Assembly (NCBI GenBank): GCA_027946555.1
Contig: JAPEVC010000039.1
Location: 1 to 64,000 of the forward strand
DNA length: 64,000 nucleotides
Source: Gnomoniopsis sp. IMI 355080
Taxonomy: Eukaryota > Ascomycota > Sordariomycetes > Diaporthales > Gnomoniaceae
Direction: 5' to 3'
The notes under the pieces are model-generated. The model searched no databases. It was not told the DNA's origin and worked only from the letters and a program-made list of their open reading frames with translations. Positions 23,772 to 33,700 of this stretch are shown here, piece by piece. Position numbers and translations under genes: made by a program. Each line of letters opens with the position of its first letter. Within the stretch, counting starts at the first letter, position 1.

Positions 23772-24670
23772 ATGAGAATCGCGCCACCTAAACCCAAATC
23801 AACGGACAAAGGCTCCACATTTTCATATACCTAGTAGTTGAGCAATCGAACTTGTGTTCACGAGCTAAAAGAGATCAAGTAAAAGGTTTGGTAGAGTCAA
23901 TTTCTACCTACCTGATCATGTTGCAAAAGTGGAAACAGTCGCTTGGCAAGCGCTGCAACGAGTGTGGCCACAGTGCAGGCGGTTACATCTCCTCGGGTGG
24001 AAACGCTCATCGTTGTTACTGTAGCACTCACAGCAATTCCAAGTGGTAACTCGACGGGTTGGCATCTTGAGAAAGGATTGAAGGGATATGTGGTATTGAT
24101 AAAATGATAATTTTTACCCAAGTATTTGGCGAATTTGAAAGAAGTCATATGTGGAATAATGTTCTGAACAAGTTCGCAGGTTTAAATATCACGGTGCTCC
24201 TTCCGGCATTATACATATTGAAATCTTGAACAATGAATATGTGAATTACCTTATATGTGTTATTATGTATATATAATTGAATTATGCGGTGTCATTGTGC
24301 TCACCTGGGCATATGCTCAAAGGTTTCCCCACTGCACTGGCCCAAATGAGCTATGGGAGGAGGTGCATGGACGTGCACTTTGTGCTTTGAAATAAAGAAC
24401 CTTGTGGAAGTCCTTGAAATGAATTTAGCTCCATAGATTTTTTCTATTAATTGTCTGAAAGTTCGGAAATGTTCCCAGCATCTCTTTCTCCGATTTCAGC
24501 AAAGCTCATTGTCCCTCAAGTACAGTCTCGATTATTAAGACCTTGCAAACTTGACGTGGCGATATACGCTCGCTTCAAGTCGTGGTCTCGGGGTCGCGTC
24601 TTTTCTGTTAGTTTTGGACGCTCTGGGCTCCCTCTATACGTAGTTACCTAGGCACATACTTGTAAGCAAT

Positions 24671-24712
24671 CTAGGTGCCTACCTACCCTAGGTGCCTAGG
24701 TAGGTAGGTATC
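24671..24712. repeat. CTAGG/GGTACC repeat cluster
   Basis: A 42-base block with CTAGGTGCCTACCTACC followed by its near inverse, GGTGCCTAGGTAGGTAGG. The two arms are an imperfect inverted repeat around CCCTAGG. Confidence 0.75.
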
Positions 24713-26877
24713 TCATCACAAAGCTATCAATTCTTCATTCTTTCAACTTCCGTCTTCCTCTGATCCACCTCCATTTGCACCAACCACCCAGATTCATGAC
24801 CAATCTAGTCTAGGGACATTGGAATATGGAGGACTGAAGGCTTCTGGCTCTCCCATTTACTCGAATTTCGTAATTCGGGAAACGCAGGCGGACACGTTGC
24901 GCGTGCCCTTTACATTGGTACTCTAAGACTCAGGCAGATCGCCGCGATGTATGGGTACGCAAGTAGGTAAAAGTCGGTTTGTTGCTTGTGGTTTGTGTCA
25001 GAAACGAAGGAGTCTGTCGTACCCGGCCCTCTCGTTCCTTCCACGATTCCCACTGTTTACACTGCGACTTATTCACTCGTCGACGAGACCCTGAATCCCA
25101 AAAAAAAAAGACATTCACGGCCAACGACGAGAACCGACCGTCTCAGCCGGCATAGAAAGCGGGCCCTAAAATATCATGTTTAACCTCTTGCAGACATAAT
25201 GGAGCGGTGATCTCATGCAGAGTCTGCCTGCCTAATGAAAACGGATAGGACCGCGTTGGCCTTTCCTGCGGAGCTGTCTGCAACGGTGATCTATCTTACC
25301 TATCTAGATACCTAGGTACGCAAGTGATTGGTGTCACCCAGGCACAGGGCGGAATTTTGTTCTCAGACTTGCGCTGTATGCGCAAGTATCACCGTAACTA
25401 TACATCACACACGAGAAACTTGGAAGCTATAGAACTACACCACCATGGATCATCTACGATGCAGCTCTCTTGAACATTTTATGTAGTAGCATCACGAAAT
25501 GGGTAGAGACCAGGACCCTAGACGTCTCAACAGTGAAATTAACCAGGGTCATAGCGAACAACTCTTTGAAAGCTCTCCAAGAGAAAAAAAAGAGGGGAGG
25601 GGTGGTTGGCGCGCTGGGTATGCCCCGGAGGGCAGCAACGACTGAACATCTACCGATTTACGCCACTTACAAGAGTGACGGTGATTTCGGTAAAGTAGAT
25701 GTGTATATCAAGAAGGCTTGAACAAACACTGAAGAGAGACTTCCCAAGGGTTGTTCGGGCACTTTCGAACTTTGGCAGTACAAGCCCTCTGCAAAATCTA
25801 TGGACAAGGGCTCCGGTGGTCATCTGCAAAGTCAATCGCGTGTGTGAACACGTCATCGTCGATCTTTATTTCTAAGCTTCCAAATTATGGAGGAAAATCA
25901 GAAGAGCCAAGAATGCAATCCGTGGGGACAGTGCTTTCGGTTGCAGGCAGGCTACAACCATCATCAACACACTGTCGGTTCAAGATTGCGCGGGTATCCT
26001 ACCCTCGACATCACAGCGCCCGCATGCAATCTTGGTAGCAAAGGCTTCGGGGCATTAGATATGGTTATGTGATCGTCAACATTTCATTCCATCCAGACAT
26101 CGAAGCTGCCAGACAAAAAGCTGTGCTTTGTCCATCCCTGATCTGCCCAGTCTCAGCTCCTAAGTTGAGCGCCATGCCCAAGTGTCACACCTGAACTCCA
26201 CTACATGATTCATTGGTCAAGAAAGTAGAGCGGTAGGTGACGAGAGTTTTTTTTGGCGTTGATAAGTTTCTTGGACGTCCAGTTCAAAATCTCATATTTG
26301 TACCCATCTAATCCTTGGGCGGGTTCTGTCGACTGCGATGTCTAGTTGCCCAAGTTCGGAACGCCAGGCTACCAATATTCGCGGAACACATTCAGTTCGC
26401 ACGCTGCTCTTGTCGTCATGACGAGAACAAAGCTACTTGATACTTTACAAGCATCGCGCCTCACATGGACGCCGCGATGTTTTGCTGTCCCGTCAACTTC
26501 ACGAGCTGGCGGCTTGCCCCAACGGTAATGTTTGTAAGAACCCAGGGCGAAAGAGCGTTTGTCTTTCGCCTTCCAGATTCTCAAAGAACAGTCGAAGAAA
26601 ACCTTATCTGTTAAACCAATCCGACAAGATCGTGGGGCTCCGGAGACCGGGACTTCAGGTTCCATTTACTTCTGAAGCAACCAGCCCGCTGCCCGACGCT
26701 CTGCCCTGCCCCTTTTCTCCTAGAGTATATATTAAATCGAGTTTGGTTCGCGCTGCCCACTCAAGCTGTTTCTGTGTCGAACGTTATCATCTCAGTAACG
26801 CCACTCACCTAGGTAGTAAGGCAAGTATTGGTACAAGCGCACGCTATATCCCGCGCAGCGCGCCAAGACCATGGAAT

Positions 26878-27480
26878 TTACATCAACCCATTCTCAGCAG
26901 CTCCCGCTGTACCGGCCCCATAACTTTGCGTCCCGGCGAAATTGTATTGCAAGGAGCCCCCATAAGTTAAGCTCGAGTAGGTCCCGTTCATAATGTTGGC
27001 ACTTCCCACGCTGGAATTCGAGTACCCACTCGCGTCCCGGCCAGAGGCATTACCGGCGACAGCAGGGGGTGGTCTCCCGGCGGATGAGGATCTTCTGCTG
27101 CTATTACCGGCGGGCGTGGGTGACTTGTAATTTCTTATGGCTTGCTCGGGTGTGAGCCCCGTACCAAAGTAGAGCATGTTGCCGGTTGGGTCGTCAGAAC
27201 GTTCATTGCCGGAGGCGATTGGTGCGGGCAGAGAGCCGTGGGAGGCTGACGCGCCGCGAGAGCGGCGGCCTGTGATGGGTGGCGTGGATGTCGTATTATC
27301 GGCGGAGTAGGAGGCATGTTGCGAGCTGGGAATAGGTGCTTCGGCTACTTGCTTGGTCGTGGGGGTTCTTTTTGGCATTTTGGATTGAAGTTGAGGTGGT
27401 GGAGCTTGTGAGAGGCGTGGGGCATGTTCGTCGCTTGGTAGGAGACCTTCGTCTGTATGACTTGCGAAGCATGTGCACAT
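26878..27480 (-). CDS. Ser/Pro-rich hypothetical protein
   Basis: One exon of 200 residues; I do not recognise the family. The ATG at 27480 is the first in the frame and has A at -3. The sequence is low in hydrophobic residues and rich in Ser, Pro, Gly, Thr and Ala, so it is likely disordered. A short block with more order, NMLYFGTGLTPEQAIRNYK, lies near residues 103-121 and could be a conserved core. A basic patch (GRRSRG) precedes it. There are no membrane segments. The N-terminus MCTCF could be lipidated, but this is speculation. The gene lies downstream of the GH43 on the same strand. The uninterrupted length and the TPEQAIRNYK helix-like block are the main reasons to call it real. Confidence 0.55.
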   Translation of the reverse strand: MCTCFASHTDEGLLPSDEHAPRLSQAPPPQLQSKMPKRTPTTKQVAEAPIPSSQHASYSADNTTSTPPITGRRSRGASASHGSLPAPIASGNERSDDPTGNMLYFGTGLTPEQAIRNYKSPTPAGNSSRRSSSAGRPPPAVAGNASGRDASGYSNSSVGSANIMNGTYSSLTYGGSLQYNFAGTQSYGAGTAGAAENGLM

Positions 27481-27937
27481 CTTACACAGTCCAAAGCTGA
27501 CAAAAGAGATTGGGTTTGGACAAAAAGAAGGTATTTGGCAATCCGAGGGAAAAGGAAACAAAGAAAAGGAGAGTGAGTTGACGACGAGTGCCCAGAGAGT
27601 TTAAATTAAGCATTGGCAAGCCGACTCAGCCTCGACCTCACGCGTGTCTATGGTGTCAGACGGCCCCACCTGCGACATCCTACAACAACTCGATGAATGA
27701 TCATCATGGATATAAATATAGGTCTATCGAATCACAAAGGGATGTACGGACGAGAGAGCGTAGCATCCAAGCCCAAGCGGGGGGAATATCTTCCCGTTTG
27801 GTACGCAAAGCAACCCTGACCCCAAGCCAGCGTTTTGCCAGAGCACCACTAACTCCAGTATAAACATCGAAGCGCAATCGAGCTCCATTCTCTCCTCAGC
27901 TCCGTTCCTTTTGTTTTGCATCCTGTTGACAGAAAAT
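27481..27937 (-). other. Spacer between GH43 and hypothetical gene
   Basis: These 457 bases carry the promoter of the Ser/Pro-rich gene and the 3' flank of the GH43 gene. No ORF or repeat of note. Confidence 0.45.
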
Positions 27938-29056
27938 CTACAGAAACTTTTTCAACTTCCCCAATACTTTTTGCACTGGCGCAGGCGCCTTAGCTGCATA
28001 CTCATCAAATTTCTGGCCGAACCCCGGCATATTCTCCTGTGCATGCCCAGGCCTCCCAGCTCCCCCTCCCCAAAATGGATTATCGGGAGCACTTGAGCAG
28101 CAAATGGGAGGGGCATCGTGCGCAAAGTGGTGAGGTGCCATGGCCATGACCCTTGCCTTGCGATTTCCAAAACCCTCGCCCCAGTTGGCCGTTGCGTGGT
28201 AGATGCAGAAGATGCGATCGTCCCCCGGGTGCGGACTCAGCAGGAAGCTTGCGTGTCCAGGTGCGTAAGGGCCAGGCCGTGACTGGTCGTTCCATAGCAA
28301 CGGTGTAGGCCGCTTGATCCACGACTTGGGATCGAGTGGATCTGCGGTGGGCGCCGTGAGCGCTAGCACACCTAGCTTGTACTCGCTGGTGAAGCTCGCA
28401 TGGCCCGAGTAGACGATGCCCGTGAAAGCGCCGTTGGGCAAGTTGAGCCAGGTAGGGCCCTCGTTAATACCACGTCGGTTGTTCTCAAACCGCTCCCAGG
28501 GTAGGTCGGCTTTGGAGATGCACACGGGCGGCAGGACAGTATGGTCGACGACTTCCTCGGGACTCACCATCTGCGTGACGTACAGGTTCTGCTGGGTGTC
28601 GGAGTTATCACCGGGCGGCCAGCCGCTCCAGCAGAGATATAGGTCTTGGCCATTGGGGCTGAAGACGGTGGCGTCGATGGAGAACTGCTCGGGCATGCCC
28701 TTGAGGGGTCCTAAAAATTCCCAGGCAGAAACATCCATAGGGTCCTGGTTGCGACTGCGCAGCACGATAGTGCGGTGACCGGGGTTGCCTTTGCCCGGAT
28801 GGGAGGAGGTGGCGTAGACATACCAGATGCCGTTTAGCCAGTGTAGCTCGGGCGCCCAGACGTCCGCGGACCAAGGCGTGCCGGGCTGCGGCTCCCAGAT
28901 GACGGAGCGGCGGGCATTGTGAAAGTCCTCCATGAGCGGGGACTCACGAATCTCGACCCGTCTGCCCGCGGAAGTGAAGGTGAGGTAGAAGACGCCATTG
29001 TGGGCGACCATCCACGGGTCCGGGGTGTCAATGTTGCAGATGGTTTTGTTGGACAT
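27938..29056 (-). CDS. Glycoside hydrolase family 43 protein, no signal peptide
   Basis: A five-bladed beta-propeller hydrolase of the GH43 type, likely acting on arabinose- or xylose-containing oligosaccharides. One exon encodes 372 residues. The three catalytic carboxylates can be placed: the base Asp13 in DTPDPWM, the pKa-modulating Asp128 in FSIDATVF, and the acid Glu199 in INEGPTWL. The WAPELHWLNGIWYVYA segment is a strong GH43 mark. The protein begins directly at the first propeller blade (MSNKTICNIDTPDPW) with no signal peptide, so it is probably intracellular and may process imported oligosaccharides. The C-terminus has a Lys-rich tail (VQKVLGKLKKFL) outside the fold. The gene is divergent from the RasGAP gene, separated by a 1.7-kb spacer. 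GH43 also includes galactan-active enzymes, so the substrate is open. Confidence 0.92.
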   Translation of the reverse strand: MSNKTICNIDTPDPWMVAHNGVFYLTFTSAGRRVEIRESPLMEDFHNARRSVIWEPQPGTPWSADVWAPELHWLNGIWYVYATSSHPGKGNPGHRTIVLRSRNQDPMDVSAWEFLGPLKGMPEQFSIDATVFSPNGQDLYLCWSGWPPGDNSDTQQNLYVTQMVSPEEVVDHTVLPPVCISKADLPWERFENNRRGINEGPTWLNLPNGAFTGIVYSGHASFTSEYKLGVLALTAPTADPLDPKSWIKRPTPLLWNDQSRPGPYAPGHASFLLSPHPGDDRIFCIYHATANWGEGFGNRKARVMAMAPHHFAHDAPPICCSSAPDNPFWGGGAGRPGHAQENMPGFGQKFDEYAAKAPAPVQKVLGKLKKFL

Positions 29057-29608
29057 GGTGTGAGTATGTGTGGTGAGTTGGGTGGGGTGTATAAGTGTAG
29101 AATGCGTCTGGATTGTGGAAGAATTGGGTTGGTGTTTATGAGGATATAATACAATGGCCGTGCTGCGTCACGAGGCTGCTGGGCTGACGCTGGGCGGTGA
29201 CGAATATCATTCATCCTAAGGGGGAACGGTTCCCTGTTGCAGGTATACTACCTAAGGTATCTAAAACATAGCCGCAACTTGCCCCAGCAGTCCCAGTTTC
29301 CCAACCATGCCAACTTGTTTACAGTTCACATCCATGCAAGAGCACCGCATCCCATTTGTCCATGGCAACTGTTCGTAATGATGCCCTGAAGCAGTAACTA
29401 CTATGGCAGATATGCAGTTCACTGCAAGCCTCGAATCTTGACAAGTCAGCTTATTTCATGATCGAGCTACTCTATAGTATTTGCGTGGCGCTTCGCCTGG
29501 AAAGCTTAAAAACCCTCAATTCTGTCCCCTTTGTCAATACTTGATTGGTGTGATGGTAATTGGTCAAGAGTTCAATGTTTTAGGAGCATGCGCGAGGTGT
29601 GTATTTCC

Positions 29609-29952
29609 GTACTGTACCTGCTTAGGCATTTGAGGTACCTATAGGTAGGTAGGTATTATAGTCTATCAGACGTGAGAGAATAGTCTGGAAGACGAAGAAG
29701 AAAGGCGATACTACGCAAGTATGTAGGTACAGTCCAGTACATACTATGCAGTATTCTTGTGCCATTTGCATGATGGTAGTGCCAAGTACGCAAGTACTGA
29801 GAAGATCACACCCCCACACTGCCTAGGAACTGACACATCGTCAGGCAGTAACGCTGAGTGTTAGGGGAACCCCACACATGCATCCGGCGTACAGTGCAGA
29901 CAGGCACAACATGCACGTACCTTACTGTACGTACTGCGCAGTCTGGCAGTAC
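29609..29952. promoter_or_regulatory. GTAC-dense block
   Basis: GTAC occurs twelve times in 344 bases (starting at 29609, 29614, 29635, 29727, 29737, 29786, 29794, 29889, 29917, 29927, 29931 and 29949). Random sequence would give about one or two. Several copies lie within TACTGTAC or CAAGTAC contexts. The role is unknown; it may be regulatory or decayed repeat DNA. Confidence 0.45.
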
Positions 29953-30696
29953 ACCGCGTCAAGAAAGGTCTGGCAGGCAGGCGGAGGTTGCGGTTGGGTT
30001 GCAACCCCCACCAAAAAAGCTACCTAGGCAGGTCCCGGCCTGCACAGCAACGCTAAAGAGCTCGGTTCAGTCTAGTGCCGGTCCTTGGCCTCCACTTCGT
30101 CTGGAAGTCGACGAACGGCTTGATCCGACCTGTGAGGTTGCTTCTTGTCATTGTCACCTCTTGTTCTCCAGAGTCCACAGTCCGCAGTCCACATTGCATT
30201 GCATTGCAGTCAGTATCGACAAGCACTCTGTGTTGCTTTTCTTCATCCCCCCTTTATCAATTTCAAAGATGAGCTATTTTGCTCCGTGAGCTGTTTTGTG
30301 TGGCTCGGTTTTTTTTCTATCTTCTTCGATCAATTGGTCCCTTTGGACGCTCACCCACTGTCCTGCTTTTGGGTATCTAGATAATCAATCCGCTCCACAT
30401 TTGGCACCGTCCGGGCCCCAGTCTCTCGCAACCCTCCCCTCCCGCTTTCGTCCTGCCGTCGAGACCCAGCCCAACCCAGACCCAGCAAGACAGACACTGG
30501 GCCATCTCGACACGCTTGCATTACCTTGCCTCGAACAAACTCCCTCCTGCCGTTCTCGCGATAGCTTCGCTTCCCGTGCGCTTCAGCCCCCAGCCCCTAG
30601 CTGAAGCTGGTCGTCCCGTCTGGCCCAAGCTTTTCCCCCGTACAAAGGACAGGCCGACTTCGACTCCGACCCCTCGAACTCCGCCCACGCAAGGGC

Positions 30697-30708
30697 ATGC
30701 TGCGCTAA
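30697..30708 (+). promoter_or_regulatory. Minimal uORF before RasGAP
   Basis: ATG CTG CGC TAA, a three-codon upstream ORF 43 bases before the second uORF-overlapping main start. It acts only if it lies within the transcript leader, which the sequence cannot show. Confidence 0.35.
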
Positions 30709-30710
30709 AC

Positions 30711-30761
30711 ATGCAAGCCAGGGCAAATCGTGCCTATGTCTTCCTCTACAATGAGTGCTGA
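30711..30761 (+). promoter_or_regulatory. uORF overlapping the RasGAP start
   Basis: A 16-codon ORF, MQARANRAYVFLYNEC, starts with A at -3 and ends at TGA 30759-30761. It overlaps both candidate RasGAP start codons (30736 and 30751) in another frame. Ribosomes that translate it would miss the main start unless they scan past it. Confidence 0.45.
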
Positions 30762-33700
30762 TGGTGGTCTGGTTGGGTCCCTCGTAGAGAGGCTCACCAC
30801 GAGGGTGAGGACTACTTGATAGGACACGTCCTATTCAGCATCGTGTCATTGCAATGTTACCGCGCTGACTCTCTGCGTTGTTCCCCATAGCTCCCTCACC
30901 GAACCGGCACCACCGTTCAGGACCTCCTTCACGACGATATCATTCTCATCACGCGCGCTACCCTTCTGAAGATCAGCGTGGCATCCATCAGCGTTGTCAT
31001 CGAGGCCTTGATCTCCCTACTCGAAGATCTCAGTCGACCATATAAACCCGGCACCGCTGCTGGGCACCCTCCCCATGTCCTGAATTCCGAGTTCTACATC
31101 GTCACCCTGATCGCCGACTGTTGCACCAGTCACTGGAATGGCGGACCGACTGGCCTGGACGGCAACACAGACCCGGCCGCTGCAAAATTGCAAAGACCAA
31201 AGGGCTCCCCAAAGCAGTCGCTCAGCAATGCACTGGTCTCCAGAGTTTTCGACAGCTTGAAGGTCTACACAAGACCCCTCCCTGAGGGCTTCAGCCTGTC
31301 CACGCAGACACTGTTGGATAGGTTTCACACCGTTCAGGAGCTGGGCCAGGACTACGTCGAAACACCGAGCACTGAGCCGCCTCTGGAGAGCCAATCACTT
31401 TATGACTCTCAAATAGAAATTGTCGAGCGCCATACCAGAACAATATGTGAATTCGTCGTGGCCTCCAGCTGGTCCGGGTCTTTCGAGTATTTGAGAAAGG
31501 TCATTTACGTTATACGGACCACTACTTCCGCACAAAGTTCTACGGTTCAGACCTCGGCAGCCGTCGACGACGAGCGCACTGCCTTGGTTCTGCTTCGCAT
31601 GATTGGCTGCTTTTGGGTGGATTCTTACAAGCTGGGGCTCATCATTCAAGAAATTTGCTCAAGCTACCTGCACTTCCGGAGGCATTTCCAGGACACCATC
31701 GCCATCGTGACACCTCTGCTCATCACACGATGGCTGGACCGCCAACCAGGGGAGTTTGTGAAACTGCACACCAGCCATAAGAGACTGGACGGTGGACCAG
31801 ATACGCTCTTTGATATGACCCAGACCGTGGTGCATGACAATCCACGGTCAGAGTCTGTCGCGGACGGTGTGAGGCGGAAGTTTACACAATATCCGCTCCA
31901 GACGACCTTGCTCTTCCTGCTGCCCGATGTGTTCGAGGTGGCAAGCAGTATGCGAGAAGCGAAGAGCAGCAGCATGTCCAAGAAGGTCGCATTTCTAGAT
32001 GGACTACGGAAGTCCCTCAGGAATAGGAATGAACAAGCCGCATACTGTCTCGTCATGCTTTTGCGCGCCGCGAGGCACTTTGATCTCGAAAATGACTCGG
32101 CTTTCATGAGTTACGCGTTGGATGTTCAGGATGAGGTGCGGGATGCCGTTTTCCGTCGCCACATCTCGGGACCCGACTCCGCCTTATTCGAACAGGATAT
32201 CCTCACTGCTGCTTTCGTGAGTCTGACAGATCTCAACTATGAAGGCACAGTAGAGTCCCTGGCGCCGCTTTGCCTCAGTCCGACAGCTCCGTTGGGCTTC
32301 AAGATTGCAATTATGGAAGGATGTACTCATTTTGCTAGCGTGGACCTCGGTGCCAAGTACAGGGACCTGTATGCAACCGCAGTTGAATTTGTCTTGAAAC
32401 AACTCGGGGTATGTCGCCTCAGAAAATGGCGCGAAATCCATCTTCAATCTGCTGACTATCGATAGACCTTTTCTAAAGTCTTTCATGAGACGTATGGTGG
32501 TGATCAGCTGTCTCACCGTAAGGCTCTCGAGCTGGTTAATAACAACACGCTGCTCAATCACATGCTTGTCTTTCTTCAGGCATGCCCGTTCGAGTTTGTA
32601 TCTGGCACAGGAGGGGATCGCCCGCCGACAATCGTGTATCAAGAACGTTTTGCCGCATTGCTGCCATGCCTAGTCACGCCCAACGAACACGTGCGGCGCT
32701 CCGCGGCTGCAGTCCTCGATCGCGCCCTCACAAGCCAAAGAGTCAAGGAAGAGTGGCACAAATCCGAGGCTCTGGGCTCTTTCCAATTCAAAGAAAAAGT
32801 CTGGAAGTTGACGTGAGTATCAACGTCATCTCTCTCTCCGTTCTAAAATTAACTGTACTGCAGGTCATTTGTGTTGACCGACCTCTGCGAGAAGGTCGAC
32901 GCTCAAAACCTAGGCCCAAGCATCAGCTCGATCAGCGGTTATATTGAAGGCCGGCTGGTGATACTGAAGAACAGCAAGGTATGTGGGACCATGCACGTCA
33001 TGCCTGGGACAGTGCTGCTGTGCGAAATCTAACATGATATGCAGGATCTGGCTAATCTACCAGCGGAAATACCTGAGCGTGCCGCTGTATCTACTAAAAT
33101 AGAAACACTCCTACTGGTCTCGCTCTGCTCGGCGAGCATCGAGACTTGTCAGTTGGTCGTCGCTTGCTGTGGACTCTTTGCGGAAGAGGCTCGAGTGATC
33201 GAGGGGGCGTCTTCGGAGACGGCTTTAAAGTCGCCCTTGATGCTTCTCCGCAACGCTGACATATTCGAAGAGATTGCATCTCCCGACTTCCGCTTCACAG
33301 GGCTTGTCGCTTTCCAGAAAAGAATTCGGAGTCTGTTGAGACGCATGCAGTCCCCAAGTGCCGGCACCCTCGACGCTTGGGCAACCGCATTCGACAGGTG
33401 GCTTCATTTATCACGGGATGTCTCGACTTTAGCCATCGAAAATCTGCCTGAGGCGACTCTTGCGGAATGGCGCAACTACTCCGGTTTCCTGGCTTCTCTT
33501 GGTGGTGTCTGCATCGCTGACCCCACAGCAATCATAGATGATCCGACCCTGGCGGGCTTGAAGTGGATCGATAAGCTCTCATCCGAAAACCAGGAGGAGC
33601 CTATTCTCAGCAGATACTTCCGGCTGAGCATTCATCTTCTTGGCTGCAGCAATGTCCGCGTGAGAGAGATCACGCGCGAAGTACTCTCTGTAGAGACAGC

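Larger units (their letters stand above)
23106..26877. other. Gene-free spacer of 3.8 kb rich in CTAGG-type repeats
   Basis: No supported gene. The region is marked by repeated CCTAGGTA/GGTACCTA-type motifs at about 23442-23466, 23721-23766, 24671-24712, 25291-25320 and 26807-26818. Short AT-rich stretches also occur, for example around 24215-24300. ORFs are short, often overlap the repeats and show no domain. Confidence 0.55.
29057..30750. other. Divergent promoter region (GH43 / RasGAP)
   Basis: This 1.7-kb spacer separates divergent genes. It contains a GTAC-dense block (29609-29952), CTAGG-type repeats at about 29632-29654 and 30021-30030, and a C/T-rich leader at about 30230-30680 typical of a fungal 5' region. 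Two upstream AUGs lie shortly before the RasGAP start. Confidence 0.6.

Noticed and set aside
23852..24148. Overlapping ORFs on both strands with Cys/His residues
   Set aside because: The CNECGH-like residues do not follow a known finger spacing, and the opposite strand is equally open.
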